Notes: generated by a model not told the origin, from the sequence alone. Positions 8,285 to 16,534 are shown, numbered from the stretch's first letter. The stretch is DNA of 64,000 nt from Brevibacillus brevis (GCF_900637055.1 NZ_LR134338.1:3296001-3360000); one strand, 5' to 3'. Program-made: numbers and translations.

Positions 8285-9292
8285 TCACTCCAGTAAAGCG
8301 CTTACAGTTTGGCGAATCACGAGTTGGTGTGGGACGGTGCTCATTCTCTCTACGGGTTCATTGCGGATTTGTCTGAGTAACTGCTCTGCTGCGGCTTTTC
8401 CGTACATGAACGGGTCATTGTGCACGGTGGTGAGCATGGGGCGGGAAAGTGAAGCGAGCTCCAAATTGTCGAAGCCCATGACGGAGATGTCTTCTGGTAC
8501 ACGAATGCCATGGTCGTACAAGTAATTGAGGACGCCAACCGCCATCAGGTCTGTTGCGACAAAAACCGCTGTCGGACGAATTTTCTCCTCACAAATACGG
8601 CGCATGGCTTCGTAACCGCTCTTGGCTGTGAATTCTCCTTCCACAACGAATCCTTCATGGATGGGCAAATCATGTGCCCGCATGGCTTTTCGGTAACCGC
8701 CCATGCGATCCAGACCGCACGGCGGGTCCCACAGTGGCCCAGATATACACGCGATTTTTGTATGGCCTTGCGAGATGAGGTAGGCGGTAGCATCATAGGA
8801 GGCTTGCACATTGTTGACGTTGACAGTCGGAATCTGATAGCCGGGCAAATCGTGGCCGGTAACGACAAGGGGGACCTGAATCTCTTGCAGCGTCTGGATA
8901 TTGCCCTCCAGGAAATGAATACTCGCGATAATGACACCATCGATTTGTTTTTCTTTGAACAATCGCAAGTACTTCAGCTCTTTGTCAACCACTTCGTCGG
9001 ATATCGCCAAGAACATGCTGTAGTCGTACTCGCTAATGACGCTGTCGATCCCATAAATGAGATTGGAGTAAAAGTTGTTGGAGATATCGGGAATCATCAC
9101 CCCGATGATGCGGGTTTCTTTGCTAACCAAGCTCCTGGCAATCGCATTTGGCTGAAAGCCCGTCTCTTGCACAATTTTCAAGACTCTTTCTCGCAGCTCT
9201 GGACGGACTGGCTTGGAATTATTCAGCACGCGCGAAACAGTCGCGATGGAAACGTTGGCGAGTTGTGCGATGTCTTTAATGGTTACAGGAAT
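8285..9292 (-). CDS. LacI-family transcriptional repressor with probable ATT start codon
   Basis: The body is a standard LacI repressor: RIIGVMIPDISNNFYSNLIYGID opens the ligand domain, with AVFVATDLMAVGVLNYLYDHGIRVPEDISVMGFDN near the end. The HTH reads VTIKDIAQLANVSIATVSRVLNNSK, but no ATG, GTG or TTG lies at or before it in frame: the codons run back through P and I to an in-frame TGA. The only position that keeps the complete HTH is ATT at 9290-9292, with GAGTGAAGA upstream, giving 335 residues. The later GTG at 9227-9229 would delete the HTH recognition helix. It probably represses its own operon through the dyad at 9320-9333. Confidence 0.85.
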   Translation of the reverse strand: MPVTIKDIAQLANVSIATVSRVLNNSKPVRPELRERVLKIVQETGFQPNAIARSLVSKETRIIGVMIPDISNNFYSNLIYGIDSVISEYDYSMFLAISDEVVDKELKYLRLFKEKQIDGVIIASIHFLEGNIQTLQEIQVPLVVTGHDLPGYQIPTVNVNNVQASYDATAYLISQGHTKIACISGPLWDPPCGLDRMGGYRKAMRAHDLPIHEGFVVEGEFTAKSGYEAMRRICEEKIRPTAVFVATDLMAVGVLNYLYDHGIRVPEDISVMGFDNLELASLSRPMLTTVHNDPFMYGKAAAEQLLRQIRNEPVERMSTVPHQLVIRQTVSALLE

Positions 9293-9319
9293 GGTTCTTC
9301 ACTCACTTTCTATGTAACG

Positions 9320-9333
9320 GGTAAACGTTTTCC
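9320..9333. promoter_or_regulatory. LacI-type operator upstream of the sugar operon
   Basis: GGTAAACGTTTTCC is a dyad with the AAACGTTT core typical of LacI-family operators, one mismatch in the arms. It lies 28 bp before the repressor start. It fails the cre consensus at the WT positions, so local repression is preferred over CcpA. Confidence 0.6.
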
Positions 9334-9390
9334 TAATGTGAAAATAACACCCATTTTTCGTTTTGTCAATATTCAGTTAATTATAAACAC

Positions 9391-9434
9391 TGTTGACTTC
9401 GCAGGAAAGTTACTAAATAATTTAGTTACTAAAT
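9391..9434 (+). promoter_or_regulatory. Promoter with inverted and direct repeats before the SDR gene
   Basis: TTGACT at 9393-9398 is a likely -35 element. Where the -10 region would lie there is a perfect inverted repeat ACTAAAT-A-ATTTAGT (9412-9426), inside a direct repeat AGTTACTAAAT (9409-9419 and 9424-9434). The MarR-type regulator encoded convergently downstream is a plausible ligand of these sites. Confidence 0.5.
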
Positions 9435-9460
9435 TAATTATACATGAAGGAGGTTTTGTC

Positions 9461-10357
9461 ATGAATGTTTTCCTTACAGGCATAACCGGTTATGTCGGGT
9501 CCGTAGTGGCCGAGCATTTTCAGTCCCAGGGGTATCAGGTTGCTGGACTTGTTCGATCGGAAGAGAAAGCGGAGCTGTTGCTCTCGAAAGGATTTACCCC
9601 TATTTTTGGCGATCTTGCGGATACCACCCTGTTAACAGAAAGTGTTAAAAATTTCGATGGTGTCATTCATATGGCGATCTCGCACACACCTGATATGGAA
9701 AAACTGGACGTTGCAGCGGTTCAGGCAATACTGAAAGGTATGGAAGGCACAGGGAAGCCATTTATTTATACGAGCGGAACGCTGATCTATAACGATACGT
9801 ACGACAATGTCGTGGATGAGGACTCCCCTCCCCATCCCTTGCCTTTTCTCCAGTGGAAAGTGAACCAGGAGCAGGAGGTGTTAGGAGCTGCCGAGCGCAA
9901 TATTTGTACAATCGTCATACGTCCAACTCTTGTATACGGTCGCGGAGGTGGACTCGTACAAGCAACGATTCGAAGGACGAAGCTTTCTCAATCAGCCAAC
10001 TATATCGATGACGGGCAAACGGCATGGTCTACTATCGATGTTGATGACTTGGCGAGACTTTACGAATGCGCTTATTTACGGGCACAGCCAGGCTCATTAT
10101 TCAATGCAACTTCCAAGGAAATGATTACGACGAAAGAGCTCATGACTTCAATTGCAAAAATAGCTGGGATAGAAAAAGTGGAATCATGGAGCTACGAGGA
10201 TGCGGCCAAAGCATTAGGCCCAGCCGCTTGGGGGGCGAGCATCAACCAGAGAATATCTGGATTGCGCGCGGAACAACAGCTGCATTGGAGCCCCTCTGCG
10301 AACTCGATCCTCAAAGAGCTGGAGGAAGGTTCTTATCAAAACAATAAAAAACCATAG
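9461..10357 (+). CDS. NAD(P)-dependent SDR / NAD-dependent epimerase-dehydratase family protein
   Basis: The 298-residue protein starts at ATG 9461 behind AAGGAGG (9447-9453). The frame is open far upstream, but that part is the complement of the LacI gene. An extended-SDR nucleotide motif GITGYVGSVVAEHF is at residues 7-20 (TGxxGxxG), YTSGTLIYND contains the Ser, and RPTLVYGRGGG is the downstream strand. The catalytic YxxxK is not in the standard place (WKVNQEQEVLGAAE), so catalysis may be atypical. Related proteins are called nucleoside-diphosphate-sugar epimerases but rarely have known substrates. It seems to be under control of the neighbouring MarR regulator. Confidence 0.85.
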   Translation: MNVFLTGITGYVGSVVAEHFQSQGYQVAGLVRSEEKAELLLSKGFTPIFGDLADTTLLTESVKNFDGVIHMAISHTPDMEKLDVAAVQAILKGMEGTGKPFIYTSGTLIYNDTYDNVVDEDSPPHPLPFLQWKVNQEQEVLGAAERNICTIVIRPTLVYGRGGGLVQATIRRTKLSQSANYIDDGQTAWSTIDVDDLARLYECAYLRAQPGSLFNATSKEMITTKELMTSIAKIAGIEKVESWSYEDAAKALGPAAWGASINQRISGLRAEQQLHWSPSANSILKELEEGSYQNNKKP

Positions 10358-10377
10358 TCCATCTTCGCACTATGGTT
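10350..10377. terminator. Bidirectional terminator between the SDR and marR genes
   Basis: AACCATAGT pairs with ACTATGGTT; in the minus direction it is followed by TTTTTATTGTTTTG. The hairpin overlaps the stop codon of the MarR gene. Confidence 0.75.
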
Positions 10378-10858
10378 GTGATTCATCGCTATCCTGATAG
10401 GTATGCAGGAATCTGATTGATTTTGTTAAGAGGCGTATGAGTGCCTGCGCATCATCCGTACCAAGATGCTCATGCAGCTGCTGAAAACGATTAAACAGCT
10501 CTTCCTCCCGCGCTGCCACAAAATCAAAGCCCTCTTTCGTAGGGGCTACGAGAATGGAGCGTCGATCCTTGGGTCCCACTGTACGGGTGATAAACCCAAG
10601 CTGTTCGAGTGATTGAATGACATGCGTCACAGCTGCTGATGTTATTTTCAACTGCTTGCCTAGCTCGGAAACTCTGATGCCGTTCGTTCCTGGTGGACTT
10701 ACGTAGGTCAAGTGAACAAGCAAATTCAATTCGCTCTGACGGAGATCTTTTGAAGGACTGAAAACATGTCCGATCCGCTTTAACTGACCAAATACGAGAG
10801 CCAGCTCTTTCGTCGTATGATCTATCGTAGCATCCGAGTTTGTATGGTCTGTACTCAT
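10370..10858 (-). CDS. MarR-family transcriptional regulator
   Basis: The 162-residue protein has the winged-helix core of MarR (LNLLVHLTYVSPPGTNGIRVSELGKQLKITSAAVTHVIQSLEQLGFI) followed by the wing RTVGPKDRRSILVAPTKEG. The dimerisation helices flank it. It is convergent with the SDR gene and separated by a shared terminator. MarR proteins commonly bind AT-rich inverted repeats; the ACTAAAT dyad in the SDR promoter is a candidate site. The effector is unknown. Confidence 0.88.
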   Translation of the reverse strand: MSTDHTNSDATIDHTTKELALVFGQLKRIGHVFSPSKDLRQSELNLLVHLTYVSPPGTNGIRVSELGKQLKITSAAVTHVIQSLEQLGFITRTVGPKDRRSILVAPTKEGFDFVAAREEELFNRFQQLHEHLGTDDAQALIRLLTKSIRFLHTYQDSDESQP

Positions 10859-10952
10859 CCGTTTAGACTCCCATTCTTTGATGGTATCAATCGATTATTT
10901 ACGAAAGGAAATGAGATTGTCAAGAATGAGAGTCCACTTACCACTCGAAAAA

Positions 10953-10990
10953 GCACCGTATGCCAAGGTCTGAACTCCGGCATACGGTGT
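10953..10990 (-). terminator. Intrinsic terminator after the SHMT-like gene
   Basis: ACACCGTATGCC and GGCATACGGTGC form the stem; in the minus direction a TTTTTC tract follows. Confidence 0.8.
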
Positions 10991-10995
10991 TAATC

Positions 10996-12342
10996 CTACC
11001 TACTCTGTTCTGGGAAGCAGAACTGCATCTTGCTAAACGATCTGCGCAATTCGATCACCTTTGGCTGGACAACCTCGGGCTTTTCCCTGCCTGACAACAC
11101 GCTTACAATCAGCTCTGCAATCATGTCCATCTCTTGCTCCTTCATGCCAAAGCGAGTGACTTCTGTCGTCCCGATACGCAGACCGCTTGGGAAGTCCCAA
11201 TCCTCTGGCCCGTCGCCTGGAATCAAATTTTTGTTCGTGATGATGTTCGCTTCTGCCAATCGCTTCCCTACCTCGTAACCACCGCCAAACTCTTTTACGT
11301 CCAATATCACTTGGTGTGTACGGGTATAGCCTTTGTGCGCGCAAAGCACCCGAATTCCCCGTTCATCGAATGCTTTTCCCAGTGCTTGTGCATTCGTCAC
11401 AATTTGTGCCATGTATTCCTTGCCAAACGCCAAAAACTCTGCCGCCGCCGCTGCTAGTGCCGCTACCCGGTTGACTTGATGTGTCGCGGCAAGAGCTGGG
11501 AAAATGGCATCTGTAATCGGTACCGACAGTTCCGGGTCATTCCAGACGATGATGCCGCTTTGTGGGCCACTAAACGTTTTTCCAGCAGAGCCGGTCATCA
11601 CACATGCCCCTTCACGTAACGGGTCCTGAAATTGACCGCCGCCAATCAACCCCAACTGGTGTGCGCCATCAAAATAAATGCGCCCGCCCCATTCTTTCAC
11701 GATCTCAGCCATTTCCTTCAGCGGGAATGGAAATAAAGTCATGGACGCACCTAGGGTAACGAGCTTTGGCCTAACTTGCCGTGCGACTTTGGCGAACTCG
11801 TCCAGATCAACGGTAAGCTCAACGGGGTCCATTGGCACATCGACAATTTGCAAACCGCGAATGCCAGCAGGCCCGTCCACCCGATTGCTGGAATGCCCCC
11901 CAAACGGTTGCGCAATCGTCATAATCGTATCGCCCGGTTGCGTTAACGCCGCGTAGACCGTCATGTTCCCGATCATGCTCGCTACCAAGCGATGGTCAGC
12001 AAAATTGGCTTGGAATACTTTTTTCAACAACTCGACACATAACGCTTCGATTTCATCGATATATTTCGTGCCTGCGAACCATCTCTGCGTGCTGCCGATA
12101 TGTCCTTCCGCAGCGCGAGTACCTACCTCAGAAGCGAGCAGTTGCCGTACGATGGGCGTGGTGGGTGCTTCGGGTGCGAGCAAATTCAAGCATTCCTCGC
12201 CTCTCCAAATCGCATTGCGGTTGACAGCATTCACGATCTCTTGCTGAATCAGACGGTGGGACGGACTCTCTTCAATAATGGATCGCGCCCATTGCAGAAC
12301 ACGTGAATCATGTACTTCCCCCTTCATTTCAACCGTACTCAT
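10996..12342 (-). CDS. Serine hydroxymethyltransferase-like PLP enzyme
   Basis: The 448-residue protein is a fold-type I PLP enzyme of the GlyA family: NLLAPEAPTTPIVRQLLASEVGTRAAEGHIGSTQRWFAG matches the SHMT front, YFDGAHQLGLIGGG (DGAH at 225-228) holds the PLP-ring contacts, and MTGSAGKTFSGPQSG supplies Lys255 as Schiff base. In true GlyA this loop reads TTTHKTLRGPRGG, so the His before the Lys and the Arg after it are replaced. It thus probably acts on another substrate, such as an alpha-methyl or beta-hydroxy amino acid, or is a threonine-aldolase-like variant. It forms an operon with the GntR regulator 11 bp upstream. Confidence 0.82.
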   Translation of the reverse strand: MSTVEMKGEVHDSRVLQWARSIIEESPSHRLIQQEIVNAVNRNAIWRGEECLNLLAPEAPTTPIVRQLLASEVGTRAAEGHIGSTQRWFAGTKYIDEIEALCVELLKKVFQANFADHRLVASMIGNMTVYAALTQPGDTIMTIAQPFGGHSSNRVDGPAGIRGLQIVDVPMDPVELTVDLDEFAKVARQVRPKLVTLGASMTLFPFPLKEMAEIVKEWGGRIYFDGAHQLGLIGGGQFQDPLREGACVMTGSAGKTFSGPQSGIIVWNDPELSVPITDAIFPALAATHQVNRVAALAAAAAEFLAFGKEYMAQIVTNAQALGKAFDERGIRVLCAHKGYTRTHQVILDVKEFGGGYEVGKRLAEANIITNKNLIPGDGPEDWDFPSGLRIGTTEVTRFGMKEQEMDMIAELIVSVLSGREKPEVVQPKVIELRRSFSKMQFCFPEQSR

Positions 12343-12353
12343 GCCATTACCCC

Positions 12354-13016
12354 CTATTCATCTTTGGAATGGTCCGTAAGCAATCTGCCAAGGTTGATCC
12401 AGTTTTCTTCCATCAAAGAAGAGGCAAGCTGACTGTTGTTGTCTCGAATCGCTTCGATGATTCTGCGGTGCTGTTCTACTGATTCCACCCCTTCTAAGGA
12501 ACCGAACCGAGCAAATTCCAAACGCCGAATTTTTGGTACAACCCGCTCAAGTGCCAGGTAGATTTCACGATTGCCCGCAGCCTCGAGGATCACCTCGTGA
12601 AAGCCGTCATCTGCTTCAATCGCTTTGATCACATCTTGCTGTTCGAGTGCTTCCTGCAGCTTTTCATTCCACTGCTCCAGACTACGGATGCCCTCCGATT
12701 CAAATGGCATCGCCAATCGTGCTGCCAACGCGTGCAAGGCCGCAACAACCGGAAAAGCGTGCTTCGCCTCCTTTTCATGTAAGGGTGTTACCCGTGTTAG
12801 AGAGCCCGGAACGGATTCAATAAGACCTTCGTCCTCCAACCGTTTGAGCGCTTCTCTCACAGGTGTTCGACTCACGCCAAATAAAGCCGCCAGCTCGTTG
12901 TCGTTGACTCGTTGTCCTGGCTTTAGCTCTAGCATGACGATCGCTTTCTTCAAGCCTTGGTATACCTGTTCGCGTAATGAGGGCCGTTCGATTTGTTTGA
13001 TTAGGTTTGTATCCAT
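12354..13016 (-). CDS. GntR-family regulator, FCD/FadR-type ligand domain
   Basis: The 220-residue protein has an N-terminal winged helix (REQVYQGLKKAIVMLELKPGQRVNDNELAALFGVSRTPVREALKRLEDEGLI) and a helical FCD domain whose metal or ligand residues appear in DDGFHEVILEAAGN and VEQHRRIIEAI. It precedes the SHMT-like gene by 11 bp and presumably senses that enzyme's substrate. There is no ribosome site: the start codon follows a 20-bp palindrome directly, and the promoter predicts transcription starting at the A of ATG, so the message is likely leaderless. Confidence 0.92.
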   Translation of the reverse strand: MDTNLIKQIERPSLREQVYQGLKKAIVMLELKPGQRVNDNELAALFGVSRTPVREALKRLEDEGLIESVPGSLTRVTPLHEKEAKHAFPVVAALHALAARLAMPFESEGIRSLEQWNEKLQEALEQQDVIKAIEADDGFHEVILEAAGNREIYLALERVVPKIRRLEFARFGSLEGVESVEQHRRIIEAIRDNNSQLASSLMEENWINLGRLLTDHSKDE

Positions 13017-13051
13017 AAAACCAATATATTGGTTTTATTTATTTCTGTCAA
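13017..13051 (-). promoter_or_regulatory. Leaderless promoter with palindromic GntR operator
   Basis: TTGACA (13046-13051), a 17-bp spacer and TATATT (13023-13028) form a near-consensus sigma-A promoter on the minus strand; seven bases after the -10 lies the A of the ATG. The -10 is embedded in the perfect palindrome AAAACCAATATATTGGTTTT (13017-13036), which is well placed for autorepression. Confidence 0.75.
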
Positions 13052-13171
13052 TTTCAAATATTTAGATAACAGTAGATAACGGTTTGGTTGGAATTTGCTT
13101 TAGGCTTGAGTGAATACACTTAACTATCTCATTTTCCGCTTGGCTCAGGACTGAATGTAGGAGGGAAAAAC

Positions 13172-13771
13172 GTGGAGACGCTGTTGATCAAAAGCTTTAC
13201 CGAGCTTGATAATGTGCGGCTAGAGGAAGCTGCCAACGTTTTCATCGATAGCTATCCCGAGATGATGACTCTTTTATCGCGGGATCGAGCTGTTCTCGTT
13301 GATTTTATGAAACCTTCATTCGCCACCGAGCTCTATTACGCTGCTCTATGGAACGGGAAAGTCATAGGCATTATGGCATACTCAACGATGGCTCAACGTC
13401 CTCTCTGCTTTGATAAAAAGCGCATGCAGAAAGCATTTGGTACCTTCAAGGGGTGGGTGTATTATTGCTTTTTTTCCTGGCACTTCCATTCTCCACTTGC
13501 TGTGCACCTTGATGAATGTTTTATTGAATCCGTAGCTACGTCACCCGAATCACGTGGAAAAGGAGTAGCTACTGCACTACTGAACTATTTTTTTGAGCAT
13601 TTACCATATCGCGACTTCCACCTTGAAGTGGTAGATACGAATACCAACGCGATACGCCTCTATCAAAAGCACGGATTTACGATTGTGAAGTCGAAGAAGC
13701 AACGACTTTTTCGGAAACAAGCTGGCTTTAATGAGACATACACGATGAAGAAGATGCTGCTAACCAAATAA
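13172..13771 (+). CDS. GNAT-family N-acetyltransferase
   Basis: The 199-residue protein starts at GTG 13172 behind AGGAGGG. The acetyl-CoA loop is clear: ESVATSPESRGKGVATALLNYFF (V-x-P-x-x-R-G-x-G), followed by HLEVVDTNTNAIRLYQKHGFTIVKSKK, the usual C-terminal strands. The substrate is not indicated. It stands alone between the GntR promoter and a degraded regulator, with about 120 bp before it that could contain its own promoter. Confidence 0.88.
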   Translation: METLLIKSFTELDNVRLEEAANVFIDSYPEMMTLLSRDRAVLVDFMKPSFATELYYAALWNGKVIGIMAYSTMAQRPLCFDKKRMQKAFGTFKGWVYYCFFSWHFHSPLAVHLDECFIESVATSPESRGKGVATALLNYFFEHLPYRDFHLEVVDTNTNAIRLYQKHGFTIVKSKKQRLFRKQAGFNETYTMKKMLLTK

Positions 13772-13787
13772 TGGTCAGCCAAAAAAT

Positions 13788-14063
13788 CTATAATCCGAAT
13801 GCTCTCTCTATCACTTCACAAAGTTGTCTAGTCTTCTTCCGCATGCGTGATTTTGCAAAACCAATGATTTCGCTTTCCGTAATTTTGCCTTTGTAATAAT
13901 CATAAAGCAGTCCCTTCGATATCTCGGCCTGTTTGGCTACATCGTCGATTGAGGTCGCGTGGTAGCCTTTTTTTATGAAGAGCGTCAACGTTGGTTTATG
14001 ATCGGCACCTGTAATCACGATCACCCTGTGCTCTGGCAAAGAATGCATTCCCATACAAAACAA
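13788..14063 (-). pseudogene. Remnant of a TetR-family regulator
   Basis: The residues LFIKKGYHATSIDDVAKQAEISKGLLYDYYKGK are an unmistakable TetR helix-turn-helix. Before them the first helix is replaced by unrelated sequence, and after them only about 32 residues follow instead of the 130-150 of a ligand domain. The normal phrase NYFKSKEEL has become DYYKGKITE. The open frame of 91 codons thus looks like a relic left by internal deletion. A short functional DNA-binding protein cannot be excluded, but no ribosome site is evident. Confidence 0.6.
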
Positions 14064-14064
14064 A

Positions 14065-14091
14065 AAGCCCTAATCACCATGATCAGGACTT
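14065..14091 (-). terminator. Intrinsic terminator after glnL
   Basis: Imperfect stem of 12 bp (AAGTCCTGATCA with TGATTAGGGCTT, minus strand) followed by TTTTTGTTTTG. Confidence 0.65.
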
Positions 14092-14117
14092 ACCTCTACA
14101 CGTCAGACACAGAACAA

Positions 14118-15050
14118 TCATGCTTCTGACTGAATGCGCTTCGCCTCTCCATACAGCACTTGAATGAACTTTTTCATATTGATCCGAATATCCGAACTCG
14201 GCGATGCGGCATTGCTCTTTAACTCCGCCATCTTCTTCCACACATACGTAAAATCAAAAAACTGCGAAGCGTAATTCTCGAACTTCCAATTCGAAAGGTC
14301 CGCAAGCCCAAGAGACGCCAAATGATTCAGCGACTGATAGATCGCTCGGCGGACTCTCTGCTCAGAAGCTTTGACAACCTTGGCGATTTGTGGATCGTCC
14401 ACAGCTACTCCGAGCCTGTCCTGTGCTACTGCCACAAAGATCTCTTTCAGGGCAGGAAATCCATTTTTAAACGTATGCGTTTGCTCGTATCCATGCAAGA
14501 AGTCCAAAATATCAAGCAAATCGTTGCTTCCATTGTCTCCCGCGATACCCAATTCCGTTAACAGGAACTGCCCCGCCTCGCGAAGTGGTTTGCCCTGTGA
14601 CGGACGAAGTTGTCCGGAAGGCTGCTGGTCCACTTGCATGACGGCATTCAGCGATTTGTGAATGTCCCGTATCGAACGCTCGAGGCGAATTTTCTCGATC
14701 ACTTTTTGGAGGATCGTAACGACTTCAATCTTATTTACAGGCTTGATAATGTAGTATTCGCTTCCAAGGGCGTAAGCTTGGGCGATTAAATCTTTCGTTT
14801 CTGCCTGAGAAATCATGACGATCTTTCCTGTGAATGTCGGCTTCACTTGGCGAATCGTCTCAATCCCATCCCGGTTGGGCATGAACAAATCGATCAGCAA
14901 AATATCTACGTTGCGTGCGGTTAACGTATGACCGTCTACCAACGAGCCGTCAGATGCTTCCCCAACGACTTCGCCCAGATTCTCGTCTTCTATGATTTCC
15001 GTCAACATGAGGCGAACAGCATCATCGTCATCTACTAAATAAAACAGCAT
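14118..15050 (-). CDS. glnL: Response regulator of glutamine utilisation (GlnL/YcbB type)
   Basis: The 310-residue protein has a receiver domain with phosphoacceptor Asp54 (LLIDLFMPNRDG), acidic pair near residues 7-10 and IIKP Lys near 103, then a YcbB-type output domain of about 180 residues (FLHGYEQTHTFKNGFPALKEIF...SEQRVRRAIYQSLNHLASLGLADLSNWKFENYASQFFDF). This architecture is that of B. subtilis GlnL, which with kinase GlnK activates glsA-glnT when glutamine is present. Here the kinase gene lies 4 bp upstream and glsA-glnT is divergent, so the assignment by context is strong. A tandem TTTTGT site of the known GlnL type is found upstream of glsA. Confidence 0.92.
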   Translation of the reverse strand: MLFYLVDDDDAVRLMLTEIIEDENLGEVVGEASDGSLVDGHTLTARNVDILLIDLFMPNRDGIETIRQVKPTFTGKIVMISQAETKDLIAQAYALGSEYYIIKPVNKIEVVTILQKVIEKIRLERSIRDIHKSLNAVMQVDQQPSGQLRPSQGKPLREAGQFLLTELGIAGDNGSNDLLDILDFLHGYEQTHTFKNGFPALKEIFVAVAQDRLGVAVDDPQIAKVVKASEQRVRRAIYQSLNHLASLGLADLSNWKFENYASQFFDFTYVWKKMAELKSNAASPSSDIRINMKKFIQVLYGEAKRIQSEA

Positions 15051-15054
15051 CTTC

Positions 15055-16371
15055 TCACTCTTTCTTCGTTATCGGATCAATTGGTAGTCGCATGAGAAAT
15101 GTTGTCCCCTTGCCATCTACTCCATCCTGTAAGGAAATTTCCCCTTGCCATTGTTCCACCAATTGTTGTACATAAGACAGTCCGATCCCTGTAGAGGGGT
15201 TGCCGGTTTGATCGTATTTCGTAGTAAAGCCAGGCTTGAACAGCAAAGCCTTTCGCCGTGGAGGTACTCCCGGTCCGTCATCGTTGATTCTGATTTCCAC
15301 AAGATCGCCTATCCGATCAATTTCGATGGAAATGGCTCCTGTTTGCTGGATGGCTTCTACAGCATTTGCCACCAGATTATTGATCAGGGAAAGCATCATG
15401 AATACATGGTAGAGCGGATGTGTCCCCGTAATGGAAGCTGTGATTTGTATATCCTTCTCCAACAAAGTTGCATACTTCATATTGCTTCGTTTGATAATGT
15501 CCACGAGCTGATGGATATCCATGTAATCCGTGATGCTTTCATCGGATATCAGCTTGTGAAGTCCTGCAAAAATGCGTTGGTTATCCTTTTTAATCTCGTG
15601 AACCTCGCCTGCGACAATCAATGCTTTCTTGGCAAAGCTCTCTACCTTTGTAGCCACCTGTTTCTTATGAAGCTCCTGTAAGCCCTGGTATAGCTCGAAT
15701 GACTTCATACTAATACTCTCGGCATTTTGCAGTGTTTTTTTCAGATGAATCGACTCCTCATACAAGGTGGAAATCAGCATAAGGATGTGTTCGTTCTGTT
15801 TTCTTGTCTGTTGCTCTCGCGACTGTGCTTCGTACAGCTTCATCATGTTGAGAAAACTAATCACGATAAAGCTGTGGGAAAGAGCGATGACGAGCATCTC
15901 TTGCACTGCTCCCCATGTGAGGACGGTATCCAGCAGGACATGTTGCGAGAGAACCTCAATGAGATCAGCCAATACCTCGATGACCATTCCCATCAATCCA
16001 ACCAAAATCGTCCTGTTGTGAAAACGACGCATTCCGGTTAAATAAAACAGAACAGAATAAGTGAAATAAAAGAAAAAGCTAGAATAATGCGCTTGGAGAG
16101 AAGCCTCCCATGCTGTATGATTCCCGGCGATGAGGTCAATCACAATCCGAAAGCATACGACTGTAATCCCCGTTAAAAAGCCAGCGAAAACAGATGGAAT
16201 TCTTTGGAACAGTAATAAAAAGAAGAAAAAGGTAGGAGCTCCAAAGCTAATTCGAAACGTCTCATTGACGGGATAAAATTTCAACTCCCCTGCCAAAGGG
16301 ACCGTAATAAGCATGAGCGCCAATATATACCAATCTCGTTTTACTTGTGTCTGTGCACGCACACCTTTCAC
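15055..16371 (-). CDS. glnK: Membrane sensor histidine kinase (GlnK type)
   Basis: The 438-residue protein has about six hydrophobic helices in the first 190 residues, then a coiled linker, a phosphoacceptor region GEVHEIKKDNQRIFAGLHKL and an ATPase domain with N box NNLVANAVEAI, G1 DDGPGV, and G2 GIGLSYVQQLVEQ. The HExKKDxxRI type histidine box is shared with DcuS/CitA-like and GlnK kinases. It is followed by glnL with 4 bp between. The start is uncertain: GTG at 16371 gives the longest form but a poor ribosome site; a GTG four codons later is possible. It is the expected glutamine sensor for glsA-glnT. Confidence 0.9.
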   Translation of the reverse strand: MKGVRAQTQVKRDWYILALMLITVPLAGELKFYPVNETFRISFGAPTFFFFLLLFQRIPSVFAGFLTGITVVCFRIVIDLIAGNHTAWEASLQAHYSSFFFYFTYSVLFYLTGMRRFHNRTILVGLMGMVIEVLADLIEVLSQHVLLDTVLTWGAVQEMLVIALSHSFIVISFLNMMKLYEAQSREQQTRKQNEHILMLISTLYEESIHLKKTLQNAESISMKSFELYQGLQELHKKQVATKVESFAKKALIVAGEVHEIKKDNQRIFAGLHKLISDESITDYMDIHQLVDIIKRSNMKYATLLEKDIQITASITGTHPLYHVFMMLSLINNLVANAVEAIQQTGAISIEIDRIGDLVEIRINDDGPGVPPRRKALLFKPGFTTKYDQTGNPSTGIGLSYVQQLVEQWQGEISLQDGVDGKGTTFLMRLPIDPITKKE

Positions 16372-16450
16372 TTCCCATGTTGTTTCTAGATGCCCCTATC
16401 TATTTTTACCGAGGATATGCTTGTAGGACAAGTCTCAAAAAAAAAATGGG

Positions 16451-16492
16451 AAACTCACATGAAACAATCTGTGAGTTTTTGTTTTATTTTGT
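16451..16492 (+). promoter_or_regulatory. GlnL tandem box preceded by an inverted repeat
   Basis: TTTTGT-TTTA-TTTTGT at 16477-16492 matches exactly the tandem TTTTGT-N4-TTTTGT described for GlnL upstream of B. subtilis glsA-glnT. Directly before it AAACTCACA (16451-16459) and TGTGAGTTT (16470-16478) form a hairpin, so the box doubles as the T-rich tract of a terminator-like structure. The box is the better supported reading because the order box, promoter, cre, gene fits activation. Confidence 0.75.
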
Positions 16493-16534
16493 AGGGTGGT
16501 TGTAAAGTGTTCATTATATGTATTTTCGCGAAGC

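Noticed and set aside
9320..9333. cre box before the LacI gene
   Set aside because: It fails the first two fixed positions of the consensus; a local LacI operator explains it better.
8510..9460. Long plus-strand open frame joined to the SDR gene
   Set aside because: The first 317 codons are the complement of the LacI repressor gene and show no domain; the SDR protein starts at ATG 9461 behind AAGGAGG.
13788..14063. Complete TetR-family regulator
   Set aside because: Only the helix-turn-helix is recognisable and the ligand domain is missing, so it is listed as a relic.
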